Source: Bacillota bacterium (GTDB lineage: Bacteria; Bacillota; Clostridia; Peptostreptococcales; Anaerovoracaceae). From it: a DNA stretch of 32,871 nucleotides. The stretch covers positions 1-32,871 of the forward strand of contig JAFQHT010000113.1 in assembly GCA_017397825.1 (NCBI GenBank), read 5' to 3'. Both the position numbers and the translations under genes were made by a program. Under the pieces are notes generated by a model, which was given only the letters and a program-made list of their open reading frames with translations, made no database searches and had not been told where the DNA came from. How positions within the stretch are numbered: position 1 is the first letter of the stretch; the number at the start of each line of letters is the position of its first letter. Shown here piece by piece: positions 23,636-30,468 of this stretch.

Positions 23636-24883
23636 TTATTTATATTCTTCTCTGAGTTTTTTAATCAGTTCGTCGATTCTGCCTACTACCTTTACGAAGT
23701 CTTCTTCCTTGTAACCTCTTGTAGTCATAGGCGCTGTACCGATTCTTACGCCGGAAGTTTCCTTCGGAGTTCTCTTTTCGCAAGGCACGCAGTTCTTATT
23801 GAGAGTAATGCCGATTTCGTCGCATCTTTCCTGAAGGATTCTGCCGCTGAAAGGTTCATCGGACAGGTCAAGGAGAATCAGATGGTTGTCTGTACCTCCT
23901 GTTACTACCTTATAGCCAAGTCTGATGAATTCATCAGAAAGAGCCTTGCAGTTTCTTACTACCTGGTGAACATATTCCTTGTATTCAGGAGTCTGAGCTT
24001 CTTCAGCACATACTGCTTTGCCTGCGATTACATGTTCAAGAGGGCCGCCCTGTGCATAAGGGAATACAGCACTGTCAACCTTCTTTGCAAGTTCAGGTCT
24101 TGCGAAAATAAGGCCTCCTCTAGGACCTCTTAAAGTCTTGTGAGTAGTAGTTGTGATAAGATCAGCATGACCGAACGGTGTCGGATGTGCACCGCCTGCA
24201 ACCAGGCCTGCAATGTGAGCCATATCAACCATGAAGTATGCTCCCACTTCCTTTGCGATTTCTGCAAATGCTGCGAAATCAATGATTCTGGAGTATGCAG
24301 ATGCACCTGTAAGGATAAGCTTAGGTCTGCATGCAAGCGCCTTCTTGCGTACGTCAGCCATGTCGATGTATCCTCTTTCGTCTACATCGTAGAACACCAT
24401 GTCATAAAGCTTGCCGCTGAAGTTTACGGAGGAACCATGAGTAAGGTGTCCGCCGTTGTCAAGTGTCAGGGAAAGAATTGTGTCGCCAGGGTTCAGGATT
24501 GATTTGAATGCTGCAAAGTTTGCCTGTGAGCCGGAGTGAGGCTGCACGTTTACGTGATAGTCAGTATCAAAAACTTTTCTCCACTGGTCGCAGCAGTATT
24601 CTTCCAGCTGGTCTACAAATTCAGTTCCGCCATAGTAACGTCCTGTATTTCCATAAGTACGTTCAGTCGGATAACCTTCTGCATACTTCCATGAAAGGCA
24701 GCTTCCGCAGGCTGCAAGAACTGCTTCAGAGCAATAGTTTTCAGAAGCAATAAGTTCTACATTATTCTTCTGACGGTTATATTCTTTTTCAATTAATTCC
24801 CCTACTTTAGGAGAAGCTTTTTTAAGTAATTCAATATTGTCAAGATTATATCTGCTGTTGTCGTTACCGATAGCATCAAACAT
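23636..24883 (-). CDS. glyA: Serine hydroxymethyltransferase
   Basis: GlyA is the PLP enzyme that interconverts serine and glycine with transfer of a one-carbon unit to tetrahydrofolate. From the ATG at 24883 the protein is 415 residues. Family blocks are ELIASENYCSEAVL, YAEGYPTERTYGNTGRYYGG, the PLP-lysine motif TTTTHKTLRGPRGG (Lys249) and the C-terminal GVRIGTAPMTTRG. An upstream ATG at 24898 overlaps the GGAGGG ribosome-binding site and gives five extra non-conserved residues, so 24883 is preferred. It is a single-gene unit with its own promoter and terminator. FolC, which extends the tail of the folate cofactor, lies 5 kb away. Confidence 0.97.
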   Translation of the reverse strand: MFDAIGNDNSRYNLDNIELLKKASPKVGELIEKEYNRQKNNVELIASENYCSEAVLAACGSCLSWKYAEGYPTERTYGNTGRYYGGTEFVDQLEEYCCDQWRKVFDTDYHVNVQPHSGSQANFAAFKSILNPGDTILSLTLDNGGHLTHGSSVNFSGKLYDMVFYDVDERGYIDMADVRKKALACRPKLILTGASAYSRIIDFAAFAEIAKEVGAYFMVDMAHIAGLVAGGAHPTPFGHADLITTTTHKTLRGPRGGLIFARPELAKKVDSAVFPYAQGGPLEHVIAGKAVCAEEAQTPEYKEYVHQVVRNCKALSDEFIRLGYKVVTGGTDNHLILLDLSDEPFSGRILQERCDEIGITLNKNCVPCEKRTPKETSGVRIGTAPMTTRGYKEEDFVKVVGRIDELIKKLREEYK

Positions 24884-24904
24884 GTTTTTTCCCTCCATAT
24901 AAAT

Positions 24905-24948
24905 AAAAAACTGTCATATATTTTATCATACATAACAGTTTTCTTCAA
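24905..24948 (-). promoter_or_regulatory. glyA promoter embedded in a terminator-like hairpin
   Basis: TTGAAG (plus 24943-24948), 17 bases and TAAAAT (plus 24920-24925) form the glyA promoter. The same bases make a hairpin, AAAACTGT...ACAGTTTT plus an AT-rich inner stem, followed by TTTTTTATTT (about 24905-24942). This would terminate the carrier transcript coming from upstream. Confidence 0.55.
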
Positions 24949-24967
24949 GTATATTTGGTATTAACTT

Positions 24968-26413
24968 TTATGCCCCATATCCTATAAATACTGCAAACAT
25001 GAGGATTGCTGCATTTAGTGCAAGCATTGCAAGCTGCAGCCCGATGGTCCATTTAAACCATTTAGTATAACTTACTACAGTTACTCCCAGTGTAATCATC
25101 AGCAGCGGGTTGGTAGGATAAAGCATGTTGGTGAAACCATCGCCGAAGCAGAATGCCTGACATGCCATCTGACCAGTAAGTCCTACAAGTTCCGCCAGCG
25201 GAGCAATGATAGGAATCAGCAGGAAGGCCTTGGCAGAACCTGAACCAACGAAGAAGTTGAGCATGAGCACCAGTCCGAAAATCATAAGAATTGCTGCATA
25301 CGGACCCATCTGAGAAACTTTTTCGGAAGCGTAATAGAGTATGGTGTCCATGATTCCTCCGTTGCTGATAATCAGTTTCACAGACATTGCCATGAGAATA
25401 AGCAGCGCACTTGGTGCAATACCACCTACTCCGCTTACAAAGTCTTTTCCGATTTTCCCACCGTAGTGAGACTCTCTTGCCGCAATAAGTCCGCCTGTAA
25501 GGAAAAGTACTGCCATCACAGGAAGTGATACAGAAGAAAGCGCAGGAACAAAAAATCCGCAGACCACATATGCAATTACCAGTGCCAGTGCAGTTCCGAA
25601 AATCTTTACAGTTCTGCCCAGATACTGTTCATTTGGCAAAGTCTCCAGCGCTGCACCGCTTGCATATTTTTCACGCTGTCCCTTGTCCTCTTCGTAAACG
25701 GAAGATTTTGCAGGGTCTTTTTCGATTTTATGTGCATAGCGGTACAGGAAACCGTAAAGCATTCCATAACATATTACAAACACACCGATTCTGAAAGGCA
25801 GCCCGGAGAATGCAGGTACACCCGCCAGCTGCTGTGCAATACCAAGTGTAAACGGATTTAGAGTTGCCGCCGCAAAGCCGAAACCTGCAGCAAGAGCACT
25901 CATTCCAAGGCCGGTCAGAGAGTCCCATCCAAGAGCATATGACAGCAGAATTACAATGGGCACCAATGCAACAAGCTCCTCAAAAATACCGAATACAGAG
26001 CCAAAAAGCATGAAAAAAAGTACCAGTACAGCCATGAGCTTGTACTTTGAATCCTCAAAACGCTTCACCAGGCCGTTCATAATATATTTAAGCATGCCGC
26101 TTTTATCCAGCACACAGAAAGTTCCGCCAATAATAAAAATAAAAAGAATGATTGAAATTACTGTAACCGCATCACTGCTCCACAGCACTTCCACAGGTGC
26201 CGTAAACCACCTCCACACAGGGTAGCCACCTTCACCGCTGAAAGTAAAAGTCCCCGGCACGATGGATTCCTTGCCGTCCACAATTACTTTTTCAAAAGAA
26301 CCAGCAGGAATAATGTAAGTCAGTATCCCTGCTGCCATCATAAGCACAAACAGAATTGCTACTGATGAAAAGAATGATTTTTTGCTGATCTGAATGCCGG
26401 AGTTATTTTCCAT
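24968..26413 (-). CDS. YfcC/DcuC-type membrane carrier (PF03606-like)
   Basis: 481 residues with about a dozen hydrophobic segments. The start (SSVAILFVLMMAAGILTYIIPAGSFE) and the blocks GSVFGIFEELVALVPIVILLSYALGWDSLTGLGMSALAAGFGFAAATLNPFTLGIAQ and FFVGSGSAKAFLLIPIIAPL are typical of the YfcC / arginine-ornithine-like antiporter branch of the C4-dicarboxylate anaerobic carrier family. Substrates in this family include dicarboxylates, short peptides and basic amino acids; the sequence alone does not decide. The N-terminal extracytoplasmic loop (about 37-75) is short. AGAGG precedes the ATG. It has its own promoter and lies between glyA and the SSB-like gene on the same strand. Confidence 0.85.
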   Translation of the reverse strand: MENNSGIQISKKSFFSSVAILFVLMMAAGILTYIIPAGSFEKVIVDGKESIVPGTFTFSGEGGYPVWRWFTAPVEVLWSSDAVTVISIILFIFIIGGTFCVLDKSGMLKYIMNGLVKRFEDSKYKLMAVLVLFFMLFGSVFGIFEELVALVPIVILLSYALGWDSLTGLGMSALAAGFGFAAATLNPFTLGIAQQLAGVPAFSGLPFRIGVFVICYGMLYGFLYRYAHKIEKDPAKSSVYEEDKGQREKYASGAALETLPNEQYLGRTVKIFGTALALVIAYVVCGFFVPALSSVSLPVMAVLFLTGGLIAARESHYGGKIGKDFVSGVGGIAPSALLILMAMSVKLIISNGGIMDTILYYASEKVSQMGPYAAILMIFGLVLMLNFFVGSGSAKAFLLIPIIAPLAELVGLTGQMACQAFCFGDGFTNMLYPTNPLLMITLGVTVVSYTKWFKWTIGLQLAMLALNAAILMFAVFIGYGA

Positions 26414-26451
26414 ATATTTACCTCTTTGTTTTATTTTATCATTTGTGTTTT

Positions 26452-26460
26452 ATTATATCA
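26452..26460 (-). promoter_or_regulatory. Extended -10 promoter of the YfcC-type carrier
   Basis: On the minus strand TGATATAAT is a perfect extended -10. Its TGA is also the stop codon of the upstream SSB-like gene. No good -35 is present. Confidence 0.45.
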
Positions 26461-27060
26461 TATTTCTTCCAGCTTTACTACTGATACTTCGTAAGCTTTG
26501 CGGAGTTCTGATGTGCCGTCTTCTAATTTTTTGCGGTAATCCCGGCTCTGGATACGGCCCTCAATGGCCAGCTTGGTGCCTACATCAAGCTGCTCTGCAT
26601 AACCTGCATTTCGCCCCCAGGCTATACAAGGTATATAGTCTGACTTGTTATACATGCGGTTTACCGCAAGCATCAGATCGCAGATGTCACGGCCAAGTGG
26701 TGATGTCCTTTTAAGAGGAGGTTTGCAGAGAAAACCCTCCAGATAAATATAGTTTTCGTTATATCCGAAATTTTCGCTGGGGTATATTTCCTTTGCAAAA
26801 ACTACTACATTTAATTTGTTTCTTCCCTCAGCAAATTCATTGTATGTACGCACCTGCCCTTTTATCTCCACGAAATCATTGATTCTCGGTGAGTGCTCGA
26901 ATATGAGTCTTTCCGATACCATTATATTGATTTCGTCCATATATCCGCTGCGCCGTTCTATTCCCAGTACGAAGGTATAAAATATCTCGCCGTAGGTTTT
27001 GTGGCTGAAACTCAGGTCAGACATCACTGCCCCGCAAAGTTCTGCTAAATTACTTTCCAT
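26458..27060 (-). CDS. Tandem OB-fold single-stranded-DNA-binding-like protein
   Basis: 200 residues with two OB/SSB-like halves. Residues about 3-98 begin NLAELCGAVMSD and contain VEIKGQVRTYN. Residues about 104-200 begin YIYLEGFLCKPPLKRTSPLGRDICDLMLAVNR and contain the PCIAWGRNAGYAEQLDVGTKLAIEGRIQSRDY block that is typical of SSB. The acidic glycine-rich SSB tail for partner recruitment is missing. Such proteins occur widely in Clostridia beside a normal SSB and are of unknown role; single-strand binding is inferred from the second half only. GGAGGAGAGGA lies directly before the ATG. Its 5' region is shared with the divergent DUF2500 remnant. Confidence 0.75.
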   Translation of the reverse strand: MESNLAELCGAVMSDLSFSHKTYGEIFYTFVLGIERRSGYMDEINIMVSERLIFEHSPRINDFVEIKGQVRTYNEFAEGRNKLNVVVFAKEIYPSENFGYNENYIYLEGFLCKPPLKRTSPLGRDICDLMLAVNRMYNKSDYIPCIAWGRNAGYAEQLDVGTKLAIEGRIQSRDYRKKLEDGTSELRKAYEVSVVKLEEI

Positions 27061-27097
27061 TCCTCTCCTCCAGTGTTTTTAGTGTCTGTATATTGTA

Positions 27098-27126
27098 TTG
27101 AAAGGAACTGGTAATTATGATACAAT
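27098..27126 (+). promoter_or_regulatory. Sigma-A promoter before the DUF2500 remnant
   Basis: TTGAAA (27098-27103), exactly 17 bases and TACAAT (27121-27126). The promoter is intact although the gene it serves looks broken. Confidence 0.7.
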
Positions 27127-27171
27127 ATTAAAAAGTTGAAGTGTGGTATTTTTCAGAAAGGAGCATGGCAT

Positions 27172-27419
27172 ATGGGACTTGGCGAAAAACTTCTTATCCT
27201 TTTAGTTGTGGCTGCATGGCCTCTGTAACTTCTGATAATATCCAGTATGCAGGCCGTGGAATGTCAGATACAGTATTCTACGGTACTTTTCTTCTTGAAA
27301 ACGGTCAGACTACAGAACTCTATATGAGCGGCCAGAAATATATTATCTTCGAAGAAGGCGACACCGGTGAACTCTGGTATCAGGGAACCAAAATGCTGGG
27401 ATTTATAAAAGACGAATAG
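27172..27419 (+). pseudogene. Frameshifted DUF2500-like small membrane protein
   Basis: From the ATG at 27172 (AAAGGAG 8 bases upstream) the frame gives MGLGEKLLILLVVAAWPL, a DUF2500-like membrane start, then stops at 27226-27228. The rest of the family core continues in the other frame to 27419: YGTFLLENGQTTELYM, YIIFEEGDTGELWYQGTKMLGF. A -1 shift near 27220 would join them into about 83 residues, shorter than the usual 100-120 because the linker is missing. It is either a decayed gene, a sequencing error or, less likely, recoding. Alternative starts in the second frame (27141 GTG, 27165 and 27207 ATG) give a soluble protein without the membrane segment. Confidence 0.55.
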
Positions 27420-27431
27420 CTTTAAGACTAC

Positions 27432-27463
27432 AAAACCTCGCATCATCAGCGAGGTTTTCTTTT
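27432..27463. terminator. Terminator overlapping the end of the small ThrE subunit gene
   Basis: AAAACCTCGC (27432-27441) pairs with GCGAGGTTTT (27449-27458), followed by TCTTTT. It serves the plus-strand DUF2500 remnant and, in the other direction, the valS-to-exporter operon. The right arm contains the last codons (Lys-Pro-Arg) of the minus-strand gene. Confidence 0.8.
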
Positions 27464-27892
27464 CATGAACATATAAAAATATTTACTGCCCAGGGCAACT
27501 ATTACAAAGCCCAGTGCTATTGCCAGCGCAATTGTGACTGCAGCCTCTCCGTTTTCAGCAAATGCTGCCTTGTCACTGTTTACAAGCCCTGCCATGGTAT
27601 AATACAGTCTTCCTCCAGGCACCAGCGGAACTGCCGCTGCAGTGAGGAAAATCGTAGCAGGTGCCTTATTTACTCTGGCCATAATTTCCGCATATATTGC
27701 TGCGAAAATTGCTGCTATAACATTAGGTATAAAATATCCGCCAGCCTGAACTGCAACCATAAGATATACAGCCCATGTTGCCGCGCCACCTGCAGCAGCC
27801 AGCAGTATCTGCTTTCCTTTCATTCTGAAAAAAACAGCAAATCCGAAGGAACCGATAAATGCTGTTATTATCTGAACAGCCATTTCTGTCAT
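27446..27892 (-). CDS. Threonine/serine exporter family protein, small subunit (ThrE_2 / YjjB-like)
   Basis: 148 residues with four to five hydrophobic segments. It carries the ThrE_2 features: an early FGFAVFFRMKG, the KAPATIFLTAAAVPLVPGGRLYYTMAGLV signature (near 77-105) and a last helix ending in basic residues. It forms, with the larger ThrE-type subunit just upstream (4-base ATGA overlap), the split version of the threonine/serine exporter. The substrate may be another small metabolite such as succinate, since YjjP-YjjB homologues differ. It is the last gene of the operon. Confidence 0.88.
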   Translation of the reverse strand: MTEMAVQIITAFIGSFGFAVFFRMKGKQILLAAAGGAATWAVYLMVAVQAGGYFIPNVIAAIFAAIYAEIMARVNKAPATIFLTAAAVPLVPGGRLYYTMAGLVNSDKAAFAENGEAAVTIALAIALGFVIVALGSKYFYMFMKRKPR

Positions 27893-28656
27893 ATTACCCC
27901 ACCTCCCATCAGCAGGATGGAAAGAGCAAATCCACAGGCAATTGCTGCCGCCTGAAGAAGTGAATTGGCCAGTCTGAGCATACCTGTCACAATGTCTCCG
28001 ATAAGCATGTCTCTTACCGAATTAGTCATGGCAATACCAGGAATCAGAAGCATTATACTTCCTATCATGATTTTATCTTCATGTTCTCCGAAGCCCAGCT
28101 TCATCATTAACAGAATAAGAATACCCGTAAAAAAAGATACTATGAAAGTCTTTGCCAGCTGATTAGGTTCAACTTTTCCCAGGAAATACATCATAATCAT
28201 GATGGCAACACCTGCAGCAGCTGCAGCAAGTCCATCAACCAGACTTCCTCCGAAAAAGACTGCAAATCCTCCGGCTGCCATGGCCGAACCAAGGCATACA
28301 AACCATCCGGGATAATTCTTACGGCTCATTACTTTGTCATATCGCTGTCTGATTTCTTCAACAGAAGGTTTATTTGCGCATATATATCTGGAAAGGTCGT
28401 TAAGATAGTCCAGTTTGTCAAAATCTGCATTGCTTCTCAGAATTCGTCTTATCTGAGTGATAATATTTCCATCTGGATCTTCAAGTGTAACCTGGATGTT
28501 GGAAGTAATGATAAAAACATTAATTCTGGTATGGTCACATCCGTATGCACTGCACATTCTTTCAATACTGTCCTCTACACGGCTGACTTCTGCTCCGCAT
28601 ACAAGCATTTCTTCAGCTACATCCAGAACAGCCTGTAAAAGCCTGTTGTAATTCAT
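27889..28656 (-). CDS. Threonine/serine exporter family protein, large subunit (ThrE / YjjP-like)
   Basis: 255 residues. The soluble N-terminal part (about 1-120) has the LLVCGAEVSRVEDSIERMCSAYG-type signature of the family (here MLVCGAEVSRVEDSI near 18-32). Five hydrophobic segments follow (about 125-250), including MLLIPGIAMTNSVRDMLIGDIVTG. It pairs with the small subunit encoded right after it. It starts 19 bases after the GNAT gene. In an amino-acid-fermenting anaerobe it would relieve internal excess; the exact substrate is not proven. Confidence 0.9.
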   Translation of the reverse strand: MNYNRLLQAVLDVAEEMLVCGAEVSRVEDSIERMCSAYGCDHTRINVFIITSNIQVTLEDPDGNIITQIRRILRSNADFDKLDYLNDLSRYICANKPSVEEIRQRYDKVMSRKNYPGWFVCLGSAMAAGGFAVFFGGSLVDGLAAAAAGVAIMIMMYFLGKVEPNQLAKTFIVSFFTGILILLMMKLGFGEHEDKIMIGSIMLLIPGIAMTNSVRDMLIGDIVTGMLRLANSLLQAAAIACGFALSILLMGGGVI

Positions 28657-28675
28657 AATCAGTTCTCCATTAAAA

Positions 28676-29140
28676 CTAAAGGACAGGTCCTTCTGCAGGA
28701 ATTGATTTTCGCATAATTTCAGGGAAGCAACTTACCCGGTACTGAGGGCACTCAAGGCACTCGAATTCAAGAGGTGAATCTTCCGGTTCCACAGTCTCGA
28801 AATTAAGTTTTCTGTAAAACTCAGGTGCACGGCCGATAAGAATAACTTCTTCTGCACCAAGTTCGCGGGCCTTTTCCATGGCCTTCTTCACCAGGATTCT
28901 GCCCAGACCGAATTTGCGGAGAACAGGGTCCACAGCAACCGCTTTTATAACAAAATGTCCCTCTTCCTTTGCAAGCATACAGCCTCCGATAAGGAAATCT
29001 CCCGGCTGGGTGATTTTCCATGCACCTACGATATCTGAATAATCGCGGATTTCGTCTTCGTCGTATTCAAGGCCCTGTTTGATTCCAAACTGCACCAGAC
29101 GCTCGTATTCAGTTGTACTTTCCATTCTGACTCTAAGCAT
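28676..29140 (-). CDS. GNAT family N-acetyltransferase
   Basis: 154 residues with one GNAT domain. The acetyl-CoA-binding motif A is IKAVAVDPVLRKFGLGRILVKKAMEKARELG (near 69-99), followed by EVILIGRAPEFYRKLNFE (motif B). The C-terminal tail has a cysteine set (FECLECPQYRVSCFPEIM), seen in a clostridial GNAT subgroup. The acceptor is unknown. It lies 12 bases after folC and 19 before the exporter genes, in one operon. Confidence 0.88.
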   Translation of the reverse strand: MLRVRMESTTEYERLVQFGIKQGLEYDEDEIRDYSDIVGAWKITQPGDFLIGGCMLAKEEGHFVIKAVAVDPVLRKFGLGRILVKKAMEKARELGAEEVILIGRAPEFYRKLNFETVEPEDSPLEFECLECPQYRVSCFPEIMRKSIPAEGPVL

Positions 29141-29152
29141 TTTTATCTCCTT

Positions 29153-30460
29153 TTAGGCCATCTTCCGCAGAATTCCGCGGATTGCCCCTATCAAGTAAAG
29201 TGAGCCCGCAAAGAGCACCACATCGTAATCTTTATATCTTGCCTTTGCCATCTGACATGCCTGAGCATTGTCTGGAGCCTCAGCGCAGCTACCTCCGAGA
29301 GCTTCAATTTTAGCTTTTAAGGCACTTGTTTCAAGCTTGCGGGGATTTGCCGGCTCGGTGGCAATAAAGTCCTTTGTAATGGCTGTAAACTCTTTAAGTA
29401 TTCCATCAGTATCCTTGTCAGCAAGCATACCTGTAACCATGAGAATCTTTTTGCCTTGGCAGAAAGTTTCCATGGCTTTTCTGAGCGCCTTTGCGCCGTC
29501 GTCATTGTGAGCACCGTCGATGATTACCAACGGTGTCTGCCCTTCCTGTGACATGGTTTCAAAACGACCTATCTGCTTGGCTGCTCTGAATCCTTCGTAC
29601 AGCGCTTCTCTGCTGAGAGAAATATCTCCGTTCATTTCCATGATATTCAGCGCAGCAAGAGCTGCCTTAGCATTGTCAATCTGGTGCTTGCCGGACATTG
29701 AAATTTCAAGGTCTTTAAACTCTGCGCCATTGATAGTAACATCAAACTTATAGCCCGAGAGCTTTTCTTCGGTGATTGTGAATGGCACATTGCGTGTTTC
29801 GAAGTACATGCATTGTTTTTCTTCTGCAGCCGCCTTGATTACACGGAGGGCGTCCTGGTCGTCAGCGCTTGTGACAACAGGGCAGCCTGCCTTTATTATA
29901 CCCGCTTTTTCTGCGGCAATTTCAGCGATTGTGCTGCCAAGTCTGTCTGTGTGGTCAAATGAAATTGACACGATTACGCTCACCAGAGGTTTTTCAACCA
30001 CATTGGTTGAGTCGCCTCTGCCGCCAAGACCTACTTCAAGAACTACGAAGTCACAGCCCTTTTCCTTGAAATACAGGAAAGCCAGGGCTGTAATTACTTC
30101 AAATTCAGTAGGTGACTGGTCGCCGCGGTCAGTGATAACCTTCACGCATTCCAGCACCCTGTCTGTGTATGCAGCCAGGTCTTCATCACTGATGTACTCC
30201 CCGTCCAGCTCGATTCTTTCGTTGAAGACTTCCAGAAACGGTGAGGTATAAAGGCCGACTTTGTATCCGCCGGCCTTCAGCGCACTGTAAATATATCTGC
30301 ATGTGGAGCCTTTGCCGTTGGTTCCGGCAACATGAATCACCTTCAGGTCCTTTTCGGGATTGCCGAGAAGTTCAAGAAGCATATTCATTCTTTCAAGGCC
30401 CAGAATGCTTCCGAATTTTTCAAATTCGTGGATTTTGTCTATTGCATTGTTTGCGTTCAT
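29153..30460 (-). CDS. folC: Folylpolyglutamate synthase / dihydrofolate synthase
   Basis: FolC adds glutamates to folates using ATP; it is a Mur ligase relative. 435 residues, with the P-loop VAGTNGKGST (44-53), the folate-site YTSPFLEVFNERI, the metal/ATP block ITALAFLYFKEKGCDFVVLEVGLGGRGDSTN, SFDHTDRLG and the C-terminal IDGAHNDDGAKALRKA. It starts 8 bases after the valS stop, the usual valS-folC order of Firmicutes. It helps supply polyglutamylated folate for GlyA, encoded elsewhere in the window. Confidence 0.97.
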   Translation of the reverse strand: MNANNAIDKIHEFEKFGSILGLERMNMLLELLGNPEKDLKVIHVAGTNGKGSTCRYIYSALKAGGYKVGLYTSPFLEVFNERIELDGEYISDEDLAAYTDRVLECVKVITDRGDQSPTEFEVITALAFLYFKEKGCDFVVLEVGLGGRGDSTNVVEKPLVSVIVSISFDHTDRLGSTIAEIAAEKAGIIKAGCPVVTSADDQDALRVIKAAAEEKQCMYFETRNVPFTITEEKLSGYKFDVTINGAEFKDLEISMSGKHQIDNAKAALAALNIMEMNGDISLSREALYEGFRAAKQIGRFETMSQEGQTPLVIIDGAHNDDGAKALRKAMETFCQGKKILMVTGMLADKDTDGILKEFTAITKDFIATEPANPRKLETSALKAKIEALGGSCAEAPDNAQACQMAKARYKDYDVVLFAGSLYLIGAIRGILRKMA

Positions 30461-30468
30461 TTTATTGC

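Noticed and set aside
24140-24502. Cys-rich plus-strand frame opposite glyA that might look like a metal-binding protein.
   Set aside because: It is antisense to the conserved GlyA core; the cysteines come from reverse-reading Ala and Thr codons, and no start signal is seen.
27172-27419. Programmed -1 frameshift in the DUF2500-like gene.
   Set aside because: No convincing slippery heptamer lies between the membrane helix and the stop; the A run near 27188 is too early because the helix is encoded after it.
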